The notes: generated by a model from the sequence alone, not told the origin. A DNA stretch of 56,986 bases from Bacteroidota bacterium (GCA_947460595.1 CANHGS010000020.1:1-56986); one strand, 5' to 3'; positions 46,706 through 53,946 are shown, numbered from the stretch's first letter. Numbers and translations are program-made.

Positions 46706-47155
46706 TTATTTAAGGATGATAATATCAGGAGTGGTGACGGTATCACTCATATTCTTGGCTTGGTCACGGGCCCAGATTTTGAAATAACAGGTATCGTTTT
46801 TGTTAGCAGGGCAACCCGGCAAAATAGGGTAGGCGCCACCCAAACCAGAACCCACGCTATAGCCAATTTCAAACACGCCTTTTAAATTAGCCACCGCGTC
46901 AAATTTTGGAATCTTGGTTCTATCAGAGAAATTAGTACATCCCTTGCTTCTGGTTACTTTCTGCACCCAGATGCTATCTTGTATATCACCTTCCTTATCT
47001 GTAAAAGTTAGATTGATGATCACGGTACTCCCGTTTCCAAATACCTTACCATTGATGTCTTTGAATGTAAGACTGGGTTTGGAATTATAGGAATCTTTGT
47101 TACAGGCCATCATGACCGCAATAATTGCCAGAACTAAACCTATTTTTGTCTTCAT
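46706..47155 (-). CDS. Hypothetical lipoprotein
   Basis: The 149-residue lipoprotein has a signal ending in the lipobox VMMAC. The mature part reads like a single beta-sandwich domain of the cadherin/PKD type, with LTFTDKEGDIQDSIWV and a late segment YFKIWARDQAKNMSDTV typical of extracellular Ig-like repeats in Bacteroidota lipoproteins. The start at 47155 is chosen for the signal peptide. It opens the operon with the UbiA-like and M42 genes. Confidence 0.75.
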   Translation of the reverse strand: MKTKIGLVLAIIAVMMACNKDSYNSKPSLTFKDINGKVFGNGSTVIINLTFTDKEGDIQDSIWVQKVTRSKGCTNFSDRTKIPKFDAVANLKGVFEIGYSVGSGLGGAYPILPGCPANKNDTCYFKIWARDQAKNMSDTVTTPDIIILK

Positions 47156-47187
47156 TCTTATTGGTTTCAAATCAAATTTAGTTAAAA

Positions 47188-47195
47188 CAAAGGTA
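47188..47195 (-). promoter_or_regulatory. -7 box for the lipoprotein-UbiA-like-M42 operon
   Basis: TACCTTTG on the minus strand matches TAnnTTTG exactly and would give a leader of about 27 nt before the ATG at 47155. It lies 10 bp from the GTG start of the divergent acyltransferase gene. Confidence 0.45.
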
Positions 47196-47204
47196 TACCC
47201 CACT

Positions 47205-48185
47205 GTGCAATCATTCGATGTTAACAATATTTTCTCTGTTTCACCCACCAACTTTGACCAAACGGCCCTGGAACTCTTCCAATTCCAGTATGCACAGAAC
47301 CCTGTTTACCAGCAGTGGTGCCAGTTAATGGGTGTAAACCCTGCCCAAGTAAAGACCATAGAAAGTATTCCCGCGTTGCCGGTGTCTTTTTTCAAAACCC
47401 ATACCATTGTCACGGGAGATTTTCCCCTAGACCGCTTTTTTGAAAGTTCCGGCACCACCCAAACCATCAATTCCCGCCACTGGGTAGCGGATGTTGATCT
47501 TTACCGCCAAAGCTTTAGCAAGGCTTTTGAACTATTCTATGGCCGCCCCCAAGACTGGGCCATTATTGGACTCTTGCCCGCCTACCTAGAACGCCAGGGC
47601 TCATCGCTAGTGCTCATGGTAGACGAACTGATCAAAGCCAGCGGACACCCAAGTTCCGGCTTCTATCTCTATGATCATGACGCGCTGTCTGAAACTTTAC
47701 GGTTGAACGAATCTGCTGGTCAAAAGACCCTTTTAATAGGCGTAACCTTCGCCCTCCTAGACTTTGCGGAGAGTTACCCCCAACGCTTGGTCCACACCAC
47801 CATCATGGAAACCGGCGGCATGAAAGGCCGCCGCCGCGAGCTCACCCGCACTGAATTGCACGAGACCCTCTGCGCCGGACTAGGCGTAACCAAGATTCAT
47901 TCCGAGTACGGCATGACCGAGCTATTAAGCCAAGCCTATTCCCTTGGCGATGGTTTGTACCAATGCCCACCCTGGATGCGCCTTCTTGTCCGCGACGAAA
48001 CCGACCCGCAACAAGTGCACTGCTCCGGCCGTGGCGTCTTCAACATTATTGACCTAGCCAACGCCCATAGCATAGGATTCATAGCCACCGATGATATGGG
48101 AGTGTTACACCCAGACGGTAGTTTTGAAGTCTGGGGCCGCATGGACAACTCAGACATACGAGGCTGTAGCCTGATGGCGCCGTAG
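47205..48185 (+). CDS. LuxE-like acyl-protein synthetase / acyltransferase
   Basis: The 326-residue protein resembles the adenylate-forming LuxE family, which activates fatty acids. Landmarks are PVSFFKTH, the phosphate-loop-like FFESSGTTQTINSRH (residues about 76-90) and HSEYGMTELLSQAYS (about 225-240). A GTG at 47205 gives the family-typical start; the frame is open further upstream but those codons overlap the divergent lipoprotein gene and its promoter. The second half is clearly richer in GC than its neighbours. The tRNA-Leu gene follows 74 bp later. Confidence 0.8.
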   Translation: MQSFDVNNIFSVSPTNFDQTALELFQFQYAQNPVYQQWCQLMGVNPAQVKTIESIPALPVSFFKTHTIVTGDFPLDRFFESSGTTQTINSRHWVADVDLYRQSFSKAFELFYGRPQDWAIIGLLPAYLERQGSSLVLMVDELIKASGHPSSGFYLYDHDALSETLRLNESAGQKTLLIGVTFALLDFAESYPQRLVHTTIMETGGMKGRRRELTRTELHETLCAGLGVTKIHSEYGMTELLSQAYSLGDGLYQCPPWMRLLVRDETDPQQVHCSGRGVFNIIDLANAHSIGFIATDDMGVLHPDGSFEVWGRMDNSDIRGCSLMAP

Positions 48186-48230
48186 GTCTTATTTTGAGAT
48201 TTTCAACCCCAACCAAACCGATTTTTTTCC

Positions 48231-48238
48231 TAAGTTTG
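48231..48238 (+). promoter_or_regulatory. -7 box of the tRNA-Leu promoter
   Basis: TAAGTTTG matches TAnnTTTG exactly and lies 21 nt before the first base of the mature tRNA. Confidence 0.6.
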
Positions 48239-48259
48239 CAGCCCTGAACAACTAAAAAT

Positions 48260-48343
48260 GCCCAGGTGGCGAAATTGGTAGACGCACTGTGTTCAGGTCG
48301 CAGCGTTCGCAAGGATGTGCTGGTTCGAATCCAGTCCTGGGCA
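48260..48343 (+). tRNA. tRNA-Leu (anticodon CAG)
   Basis: The 84-nt class II tRNA folds completely. The acceptor stem is GCCCAGG with CCTGGGC, discriminator A at 48343. The anticodon stem is CTGTG/CGCAG around the loop TTCAGGT, giving anticodon CAG, and the T arm has GGTTCGAATCC. The long variable arm typical of leucine tRNAs lies at about 48305-48319. The 3' CCA is not encoded. It is followed by two terminator hairpins, then accessory DNA. Confidence 0.97.
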
Positions 48344-48345
48344 CA

Positions 48346-48373
48346 AAAACCTCAACGATAGTTGAGGTTTTTT
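48346..48373 (+). terminator. Terminator of tRNA-Leu
   Basis: AAAACCTCAAC (48346-48356) pairs perfectly with GTTGAGGTTTT (48361-48371) around a 4-nt loop and continues into T residues. Confidence 0.88.
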
Positions 48374-48461
48374 ATTTACTGAAGCGAAGTAAAAAGCGAA
48401 GCGCATTTACGCGAGCTGAAGTAAATAAAAAACCAGCCGCTGCAAGCGGCTGAGGTTTTTG
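48366..48461 (+). repeat. Nested inverted repeats and second terminator after tRNA-Leu
   Basis: GGTTTTTTATTTACT (48366-48380) is exactly complementary to 48420-48434, enclosing a 39-nt stretch with repeated GAAGCGAAGT-like words. The right arm runs into a second hairpin, CAGCCGCT (48434-48441) with AGCGGCTG (48445-48452), followed by GAGGTTTTTG. The first terminator's right arm is shared with the large repeat, so alternative foldings compete. Confidence 0.7.
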
Positions 48462-48518
48462 AGTTAGCCCCTCGTAGGAGTCTCTGGATCAGGGAACCTA
48501 ATCCGTAATATCCTCTTC

Positions 48519-48893
48519 ATGCCTCCATCTTTGCCCATCACCCAGACATTCTAGTCATCCAAGAATCCGAAAACAAACTCACTTACTCATATCCCCCAAC
48601 CCAATCCCTCTGGTATGTCGATAAACCCCATAAAGGCATCAGCATCCACACATTCGGCTCCTACGCCATCAAACCCCACAAATCCCACAACCCAGATCTC
48701 AAATACATCATCCTCAAGTAACAGAGAGGACAAACATTCATTCTCCTAGCCACCTGGGCAAACAATGCCCAAGAAGAAAGATTTATAGAACGCTATGGAA
48801 CATCCATTACTATGATCAACTATTAAAGAAGCCAATCATCCTAACAGGAGATTTCTATAGTCTACCATCTCAACTTGCAAGCCAGATTCATTA
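48519..48893 (+). pseudogene. Decayed endonuclease/exonuclease/phosphatase family gene
   Basis: Conceptual translation in more than one frame gives ordered pieces of an EEP-fold hydrolase: HHPDILVIQESEN (from about 48535), LWYVDKPHKGISIHTFG, SHNPDLKYII (from 48683), FILLATWANNAQE and finally HYYDQLLKKPIILTGDF ending at a stop at 48891-48893. The last piece contains the GDF motif of the active site. Stop codons and frame changes separate the pieces and the 5' end is missing. It directly follows the tRNA terminators. Confidence 0.7.
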
Positions 48894-48984
48894 ACTAAAA
48901 TTCTTTTATATAAATCCTTCGATTGTTTAAAAGTCAATGCTTAGTTTAGAACTCAGATTCAGGAAAAATCTTTAAATTCGAAAT

Positions 48985-49200
48985 ATGGTAGCGCTAAAAA
49001 TTGAAATATTAAATCCGAAAGCCTTAAAGCTGATAAAAGGGATGCAGGATTTAAAGCTAATTAAGGTTAATGAAGAGCCAGCTTCATCTTTGAAAGTATA
49101 CCTTAAAAAAATGAGGCGTAATAATGCAACAGCTCCAAGTTTGAACGAGATTACAAATATCGTTGAAGAAGTAAGAGCTAAGCGTTATGCCCAAAAGTAG
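48985..49200 (+). CDS. Antitoxin of a PIN-type toxin-antitoxin pair
   Basis: This 71-residue protein has an alternating N-terminal strand (MVALKIEILNPKALKLIKGM), a middle linker and a C-terminal helix rich in charge (LNEITNIVEEVRAKRYAQK), the layout of small antitoxins that bind DNA and neutralise a PIN RNase. The gene overlaps the start of the toxin gene by 14 bp, the usual coupling for such modules. The DNA-binding fold is not certain from sequence. Confidence 0.75.
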   Translation: MVALKIEILNPKALKLIKGMQDLKLIKVNEEPASSLKVYLKKMRRNNATAPSLNEITNIVEEVRAKRYAQK

Positions 49201-49612
49201 GCCCTCAAAAATCATCATTGATACTAATCTATGGATTAGCTTTATCATTTCTAACAAGCTTTCCTTGCTTGATTCATTAATTTTCTCTGGGAAAATAAGG
49301 TTAATATTCAGTCTAGAACTCATTAAGGAGATTGAGGCTACAATTGCAAAGCCAAAACTTAAAAAATATTTCCTATATGACGGTCTGGTAGAAATGCTTA
49401 CAATGTTTGAGCCATTCATTAACCTTGTAGAAGTTAAAAGTGTTGTATCTGTATGCAGGGATCCTAAGGATAATTTCTTGCTTGAACTTGCAAAAGATAG
49501 CAAGGCCGATTATATTTTAACGGGTGATAAAGACTTATTAGCTATAGCAAAATTTGGGAAGACAAAGATTATGACCGTAACCTCTTTTTTAGAATCTAGA
49601 AATAAAATTTAA
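49187..49612 (+). CDS. PIN-domain toxin (COG1569-like)
   Basis: The 141-residue protein is a PIN-fold, magnesium-dependent RNase toxin. The acidic active-site residues are present: D12 in IIIDTNLWIS, a glutamate in SLELIKEIE (about 44-48), D95 in RDPKDNFLLE and D114/D116 in LTGDKDLL. It matches the group annotated as putative toxin-antitoxin system toxin component, PIN family. It overlaps the antitoxin gene by 14 bp. A repeat motif (accatcgcgccagc) begins 13 bp after its stop. Confidence 0.88.
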   Translation: MPKSRPSKIIIDTNLWISFIISNKLSLLDSLIFSGKIRLIFSLELIKEIEATIAKPKLKKYFLYDGLVEMLTMFEPFINLVEVKSVVSVCRDPKDNFLLELAKDSKADYILTGDKDLLAIAKFGKTKIMTVTSFLESRNKI

Positions 49613-49624
49613 ATTTTCATTTAT

Positions 49625-49638
49625 ACCATCGCGCCAGC
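49625..49638 (+). repeat. Dispersed 14-bp motif, copy 1 of 3
   Basis: accatcgcgccagc; identical at 50929-50942 and with one C-to-T change at 53344-53357. All three lie between genes in the accessory region. Confidence 0.75.
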
Positions 49639-49805
49639 AATATATCCCACAACCCAGATTTCAAATACATCATTCCCTTTGAAGTGGCAGAAGGTATGTC
49701 ATTTATAACTTTTAATACGGAAGTTACAAATGCTCATTCCTTACATGTATCATCTAAAACAATAGACTACCTTATTTCAACTATTTTATTTAATTTTAAA
49801 ACATG
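49639..49805 (+). pseudogene. Second endonuclease/exonuclease/phosphatase fragment
   Basis: The frame reads SHNPDFKYIIPFEVAEG followed by unrelated residues to a stop at 49803-49805. Bases 49645-49674 match 28 of 30 bases of the first EEP relic at 48683-48712. This is therefore another piece of the same gene family, and the toxin-antitoxin module lies between the two pieces. Confidence 0.6.
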
Positions 49806-50003
49806 AAAGAAAAAATACAGGAAAGAATTAATCAAGTTAGACTTTTAGCAACAACCCCAACAAAAGGGTATGTAGCTAAAGATGCTGGCTCCTTTCGTGC
49901 GAATGACAGTCTTTCTAAATCAATTAGGAATTCTAAAGAAGCTAATATTTTTTTAGCGGAATTAGATGCCGCTATCAAAGTTGCCCAAACAAAAAAAGTT
50001 TAA
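49803..50003 (+). CDS. Small hypothetical protein
   Basis: The 66-residue protein is charged and probably helical, with no signal or membrane segment. I recognise no family. The C-terminal half (SKEANIFLAELDAAIKVAQ) looks like an amphipathic helix. It sits between the EEP fragment and a secreted hypothetical gene; a role as a small antitoxin or regulator is possible but nothing in the sequence shows it. Confidence 0.45.
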   Translation: MKEKIQERINQVRLLATTPTKGYVAKDAGSFRANDSLSKSIRNSKEANIFLAELDAAIKVAQTKKV

Positions 50004-50020
50004 TAGAACAAGTTTATAGT

Positions 50021-50620
50021 TTGATACGCTTAATTTTTCTTGTAACATTCCTTGGGTTTTCCACTTTTCCCTCATACGCCCAAACTACCCATAAACAAGC
50101 CCTCGATTTCCTAACTCAGTTTACCCAAAATAACAGTAAACCCGGAACTCCTTTATATTACACTAAAGGGATAAATAGCTATAGCCAAAATGAAATTCTA
50201 AAAGCATTACAACGAAGTTTAGTGCTGTATAATTTTAGAATTGAGAATCATAAAGTTCAAATCATTGATTCGCTTGTTTTATCAAAAGAGGAACAGCAGT
50301 TTATCATTAAGGAATTACAAAAACAAGCCGATACAAGTCTTTGGAATCAATTTGAAATCACTAATTCACAATCGATACCTAAGGATACTATTACAGCCAT
50401 ATTCAAAGACAGGGCAAATGGATGGCGGAATTTTTATAACTCTTACGGAAAAAGTCTATTTGGCTTCAGCATCCCCATCTTTTTTAGAGACAATCAATAT
50501 TGTGCTTTCTTTTATGCAAATAGTTGCGGGGGGCTTTGTGGGGAAGAATTATTTTCAATTTATCGGAAAGAGTTTGGAGCTTGGTCTTTATGGATATCAG
50601 TATATGAATCGGTAAGTTAG
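50021..50620 (+). CDS. Secreted hypothetical protein
   Basis: Starting from a TTG codon the 199-residue protein has a good signal peptide (MIRLIFLVTFLGFSTFPSYAQ). The mature part ends with FSIPIFFRDNQYCAFFYANS and CGGLCGEELFSIYRK, a cysteine-containing pattern I have seen in other Bacteroidota secreted hypothetical proteins, whose function is unknown. No ATG gives the signal peptide, hence the TTG choice. AT-rich composition matches the accessory region. Confidence 0.65.
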   Translation: MIRLIFLVTFLGFSTFPSYAQTTHKQALDFLTQFTQNNSKPGTPLYYTKGINSYSQNEILKALQRSLVLYNFRIENHKVQIIDSLVLSKEEQQFIIKELQKQADTSLWNQFEITNSQSIPKDTITAIFKDRANGWRNFYNSYGKSLFGFSIPIFFRDNQYCAFFYANSCGGLCGEELFSIYRKEFGAWSLWISVYESVS

Positions 50621-50641
50621 GTTTAGGCGTTTGTAAATGTC

Positions 50642-50884
50642 CTAAACGCTTGATTTCTTTGAAGTTAATTGCTTGGGTAATCCAACTTGAGTAAGTAATG
50701 CCTTAGCAGCAGCAGCTTTCTTTATGAAAAATGGATGTTTTTCATAATTGCCTACTGATTCACTTACAATAGCATCTTTTTTTTGAGATGATTTTGCTTT
50801 TGGAGATATTGATTTTGTTTCAAACCCATAAATTAAAGCTAATACTTTTTTAAATTTTATTCTAAGGAGGGGATAGACTTTTAG
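50642..50884 (-). pseudogene. 5'-truncated reading frame on the minus strand
   Basis: An open frame of about 80 codons without a usable ATG, GTG or TTG start runs from an in-frame stop near 50887 to TAG at 50642-50644. It includes KKVLALIYGFETKSISPKAK and NYEKHPFFIKKAAAAKALL, with lysine- and alanine-rich composition that looks coding. I recognise no family. It is either the tail of a gene whose front was lost or a gene using an unusual start. It occupies most of the 410-bp space before the next gene. Confidence 0.45.
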
Positions 50885-50928
50885 TTAAATCAGAAATAAT
50901 ACTAGATACAGTAATTAAAACCTTATTT

Positions 50929-50942
50929 ACCATCGCGCCAGC
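50929..50942 (+). repeat. Dispersed 14-bp motif, copy 2 of 3
   Basis: accatcgcgccagc, identical to copy 1, 90 bp before the start of the next secreted-protein gene. Confidence 0.75.
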
Positions 50943-51031
50943 TATTAGACCCACAAAATCCTTTTAAAGTAAAACACTTAAATTTAACTACTAAGCGTTC
51001 TATGGGAAAAAGATTTATAAAAAATAATACT

Positions 51032-51964
51032 ATGCTCTCAACTCCAACTAGAGTAATATTTTTTGTTATGATCTTTTTTTCAATTCAGCATATCTTAGCA
51101 CAAAATGGATCTAAGCCTACAGATGTATTCGGGATCGCTCAATTCTACCATACTAAACCAGGCACAAGGGAATGGACTTCAGAACATTGGAATAATGGCG
51201 TTGACCGAATCATTAAATATGCTTCAGACCCTTACGATCCAACCGATTGGACGGAAGATCATAGTGGAAGTACCCAAGGATTTCACATTGATGGGAAAGG
51301 CGTAATGAATATGTCTGAAGGCAGTCCACGGTTTCATATTAATTCTATGCGCACCACAAAGGGTAGTGCGCAATTTTTCTTAAACACAGAATTTACGGCA
51401 TACTATAGAAGAATTGGCAATTCTGGACCTGCATATGGAGGGATGATTGTTGGTGCTAGAACTGGTCCGCTGGGTCATGCTTCTTCTCTTGGCAACGATT
51501 GTGATGCTTCTACCTATTATTGTAGATTTCGTCACGACGGCAAATGGGACTTTGAAAAAGAATTAAAACATCCTACAAGTGATTATTGGTCGGGGTCAGG
51601 ATTTCATACCCAAGATCCTTTGTGGAATAGTAATCCTTTGCCTCCGAACGTATGGATTGGGATGAAGTACATTATTTACAATATTGAGAATAATACCAAA
51701 GTTAAAATGGAGGTTTATATTGATTCTGTCTCTAATGGAAATCCTAAAAACGGTGGTGTATGGGTTAAAGTTGGTGAGGTAATTGATCAAGGCAATTGGC
51801 CTGTTCAATCTTTAGCAATAACTGGATGTAACTATACTGATCCCAAAAAAATGATATTAGTTGGCCACGGAACATTTCTCTTGAGAACTGATGGTGATCA
51901 GGCGGAATATAAGATGGTTTCGATTCGTGAAATAGATGTGAATTCTCCTGCTTACCGTAAATAA
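51032..51964 (+). CDS. Secreted protein, possibly a jelly-roll carbohydrate-active enzyme
   Basis: The 310-residue protein has a signal peptide (ending QHILAQ) and a tryptophan- and tyrosine-rich single domain. Segments such as YYCRFRHDGKWDFEKELKHP and VWIGMKYIIYNIENNTKVKM followed by VYIDS resemble concanavalin-like or polysaccharide-lyase jelly-roll folds that grip glycans, but I cannot assign a family or identify catalytic residues. The start at 51032 is chosen for the signal peptide; an ATG at 51002 adds ten residues. Its last 108 bp are antisense to the next frame. Confidence 0.6.
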   Translation: MLSTPTRVIFFVMIFFSIQHILAQNGSKPTDVFGIAQFYHTKPGTREWTSEHWNNGVDRIIKYASDPYDPTDWTEDHSGSTQGFHIDGKGVMNMSEGSPRFHINSMRTTKGSAQFFLNTEFTAYYRRIGNSGPAYGGMIVGARTGPLGHASSLGNDCDASTYYCRFRHDGKWDFEKELKHPTSDYWSGSGFHTQDPLWNSNPLPPNVWIGMKYIIYNIENNTKVKMEVYIDSVSNGNPKNGGVWVKVGEVIDQGNWPVQSLAITGCNYTDPKKMILVGHGTFLLRTDGDQAEYKMVSIREIDVNSPAYRK

Positions 51965-52246
51965 AGACTCATAGGAAGTGAATATTTGAATTCCAAGGTT
52001 TATTACCAACAATTGACAAAGTGTAAAAGCGGGCAAAGACAACAATAGCCATAAGGCCCATCGGTTTGAAGAAACCTTTCTACTAAGTATAACCCCAGCA
52101 GCTAGAAATACAACAAAATCCAAAATGTTATAAAAGTTAAAGAATAAGTAAACTAATTTGATCATTGCTAGTATTAGTCCAAAAGCTAACACTTGAAAAA
52201 CTGTATTACTTTTACTGGCATTTATTCTAAAAGAACCCAAAAACAT
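51857..52246 (-). CDS. Small membrane protein with a probably chimeric C-terminus
   Basis: The first 90 residues look like a real membrane protein with about three helices (VFQVLAFGLILAMIKLVYLF, LDFVVFLAAGVIL, ALWLLLSLPAFTLCQLLVI) and the linker RKVSSNRW, a pattern common in Bacteroidota. The last 36 residues are antisense to the neighbouring secreted-protein gene and look random. The likely reading is an older gene whose 3' end was replaced when the neighbour arrived. Its start is only 14 bp from the divergent porin start. Confidence 0.5.
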   Translation of the reverse strand: MFLGSFRINASKSNTVFQVLAFGLILAMIKLVYLFFNFYNILDFVVFLAAGVILSRKVSSNRWALWLLLSLPAFTLCQLLVINLGIQIFTSYESLFTVSRRIHIYFTNRNHLIFRLITISSQEKCSVAN

Positions 52247-52260
52247 ACAACAGTCGAAAA

Positions 52261-53316
52261 ATGAAATTTAGATTTTCACTTTTTTTACTTTTAATTGCTT
52301 TAAAAACATTTTCTCAAAATGATAGTTTGAAAAAATTGAATATTAGTGCCTATAGTGAATTGTATTATAGTTATGATTTTTCAAATCCTCAAAACCATGA
52401 AAAGTCAAATTTCCTTTACAATCATAAACGGCACAATGAATTAAATGCTAATCTAATTTTATTAAAAGCAAACTATCTAGATAAAAATTACAGAGCCAAT
52501 CTAGGACTAATGGCAGGAAATTATGCTCAATACAACCTGAGTTCTGAACCAACCTGGGCTCAATTCATATATGAAGTAAATATTGGTGTTAAACTATCAC
52601 AAAAACAAAATATATGGTTAGACGCAGGAATTATGCCTTCACATATTGGTTTTGAAAGTGCTGTAAGTGCCGACTGTTGGACATTGACAAGAAGTTTATT
52701 TGCAGAAAACTCACCTTATTATGAAACAGGAATTAAATTAAGCTACACTTCAAAAAATGAAAAATTAAACCTATCAGCTTTATATTTAAATGGTTGGCAA
52801 AAAATTAGCAAACCTAATTACATTCAAAAACCTTCATTTGGAACACAAATAAACTATAAGCTTTCTAAAAAATTACTTCTTAATTACAGCACATTTTTTG
52901 GTACCGACAAACCTGATAGTATTAATGCTATTAGACAATTTCATAACTTTTACTTGCAATACGAACCCAACAATAAGTTTGGAATTATTGCTGGTTTTGA
53001 CATTGGAAGGGATAAATTTAATCCAACTACTTATGGAACTTGGTATTCGCCAGTTTTCATAATCAAGCAAAGTATAAACGAAAAAACAAGAATTGCAATT
53101 CGAGGAGAATACTATAGTGACCCAAAACAAATTATTATTACTACAGGTACTACAAATGGCTTTCAAACTTTTGGATTTTCTTCCAATCTTGACTATGATC
53201 TAAATGACAAAATAAAATGTAGAATTGAAGGAAAAATGTTTCAGTCAAAAGACAAAATATTTGTAAATGAAATTAATAACTATTCTATTACGACAAATAT
53301 GACTATCAAACTTTGA
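52261..53316 (+). CDS. Outer-membrane beta-barrel porin (BBP2/OmpL-like)
   Basis: This 351-residue protein has a signal peptide (MKFRFSLFLLLIALKTFSQ) and a barrel of alternating aromatic strands ending in TTNMTIKL. The stretch IWLDAGIMPSHIGFESAVS with SADCWTLTRSLFAENSPYYE is the hallmark of the putative beta-barrel porin-2 family of Bacteroidota. The substrate is unknown. Its AT content is the highest in the window and it is flanked by a copy of the 14-bp motif, which suggests it came by transfer. Confidence 0.82.
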   Translation: MKFRFSLFLLLIALKTFSQNDSLKKLNISAYSELYYSYDFSNPQNHEKSNFLYNHKRHNELNANLILLKANYLDKNYRANLGLMAGNYAQYNLSSEPTWAQFIYEVNIGVKLSQKQNIWLDAGIMPSHIGFESAVSADCWTLTRSLFAENSPYYETGIKLSYTSKNEKLNLSALYLNGWQKISKPNYIQKPSFGTQINYKLSKKLLLNYSTFFGTDKPDSINAIRQFHNFYLQYEPNNKFGIIAGFDIGRDKFNPTTYGTWYSPVFIIKQSINEKTRIAIRGEYYSDPKQIIITTGTTNGFQTFGFSSNLDYDLNDKIKCRIEGKMFQSKDKIFVNEINNYSITTNMTIKL

Positions 53317-53343
53317 AAAAGAATAAACAGTTCTCTTTCATTG

Positions 53344-53357
53344 ACCATTGCGCCAGC
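53344..53357 (+). repeat. Dispersed 14-bp motif, copy 3 of 3
   Basis: accattgcgccagc, one base different from copies 1 and 2, between the porin stop and the GNAT start. Confidence 0.7.
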
Positions 53358-53406
53358 AAACCCTTTACTCCCTTCCAATACTCTCCCAAATCATTTATAT
53401 TCGTTC

Positions 53407-53946
53407 ATGATCAAGATTGAAAAAGCAACCCTTTCAGATGCAGAGATCCTGTCTAATCTGGCAAAAGCCATTTACCAAGAAAACTACCTGCACCTTTGGC
53501 TGCCTGGCGGAGCAGACTGGTATATGAACCAATACGCATACAGTATTCATCAAATTGAAAAAGAACTAGCTGATCCCAATAACGCTTATTACCTGCTACA
53601 AGATAATCAAGAACCCGTTGGATATCTGAAACTGGTACTCTGCTCAAACCTTAACGGTTATGATCCAGACAATGCCCTAGAAATAGAAAGAATCTATCTC
53701 TTAGAAAATAGGAAGGGTAAGGGTCTTGGTAAAAAAATGATGCAATTGGCTATGGATGCTGCCCTGGCCCTGAACAAAAAAGTCATCTTTCTAAAAGCCA
53801 TGGATAGCAGTCAAGAAGCTATTGCATTTTATCAGCACCAAGGCTATAGCATTTGTGATACTTTCAGCTTACCCATGCCCAGTTTTGCCTTGATGAAGGA
53901 ATCCTATAGAGGAATGCTTATATTGAGTAGGCTTTTGAATCATTGA
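53407..53946 (+). CDS. GNAT family N-acetyltransferase
   Basis: The 179-residue protein has the GNAT acetyl-CoA-binding motif A (IERIYLLENRKGKGLGKKMM, residues about 95-114) and the following AIAFYQHQGY segment. The acceptor is unknown. The start at 53407 (MIKIEKATLSDAE) matches the family; the frame is open upstream to 53341 but that part overlaps the dispersed motif and has no family character. It marks the return to chromosome-like composition. Confidence 0.88.
   Translation: MIKIEKATLSDAEILSNLAKAIYQENYLHLWLPGGADWYMNQYAYSIHQIEKELADPNNAYYLLQDNQEPVGYLKLVLCSNLNGYDPDNALEIERIYLLENRKGKGLGKKMMQLAMDAALALNKKVIFLKAMDSSQEAIAFYQHQGYSICDTFSLPMPSFALMKESYRGMLILSRLLNH

Noticed and set aside
46382..46885. 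167-codon plus-strand frame over the UbiA-like and lipoprotein genes
   Set aside because: It spans two well-supported minus-strand genes and has no recognisable domain.
49613..53400. Integron attC sites at the repeated motif
   Set aside because: No consistent GTTRRRY/RYYYAAC boxes or imperfect long hairpins accompany the three copies, and no integrase gene is present.
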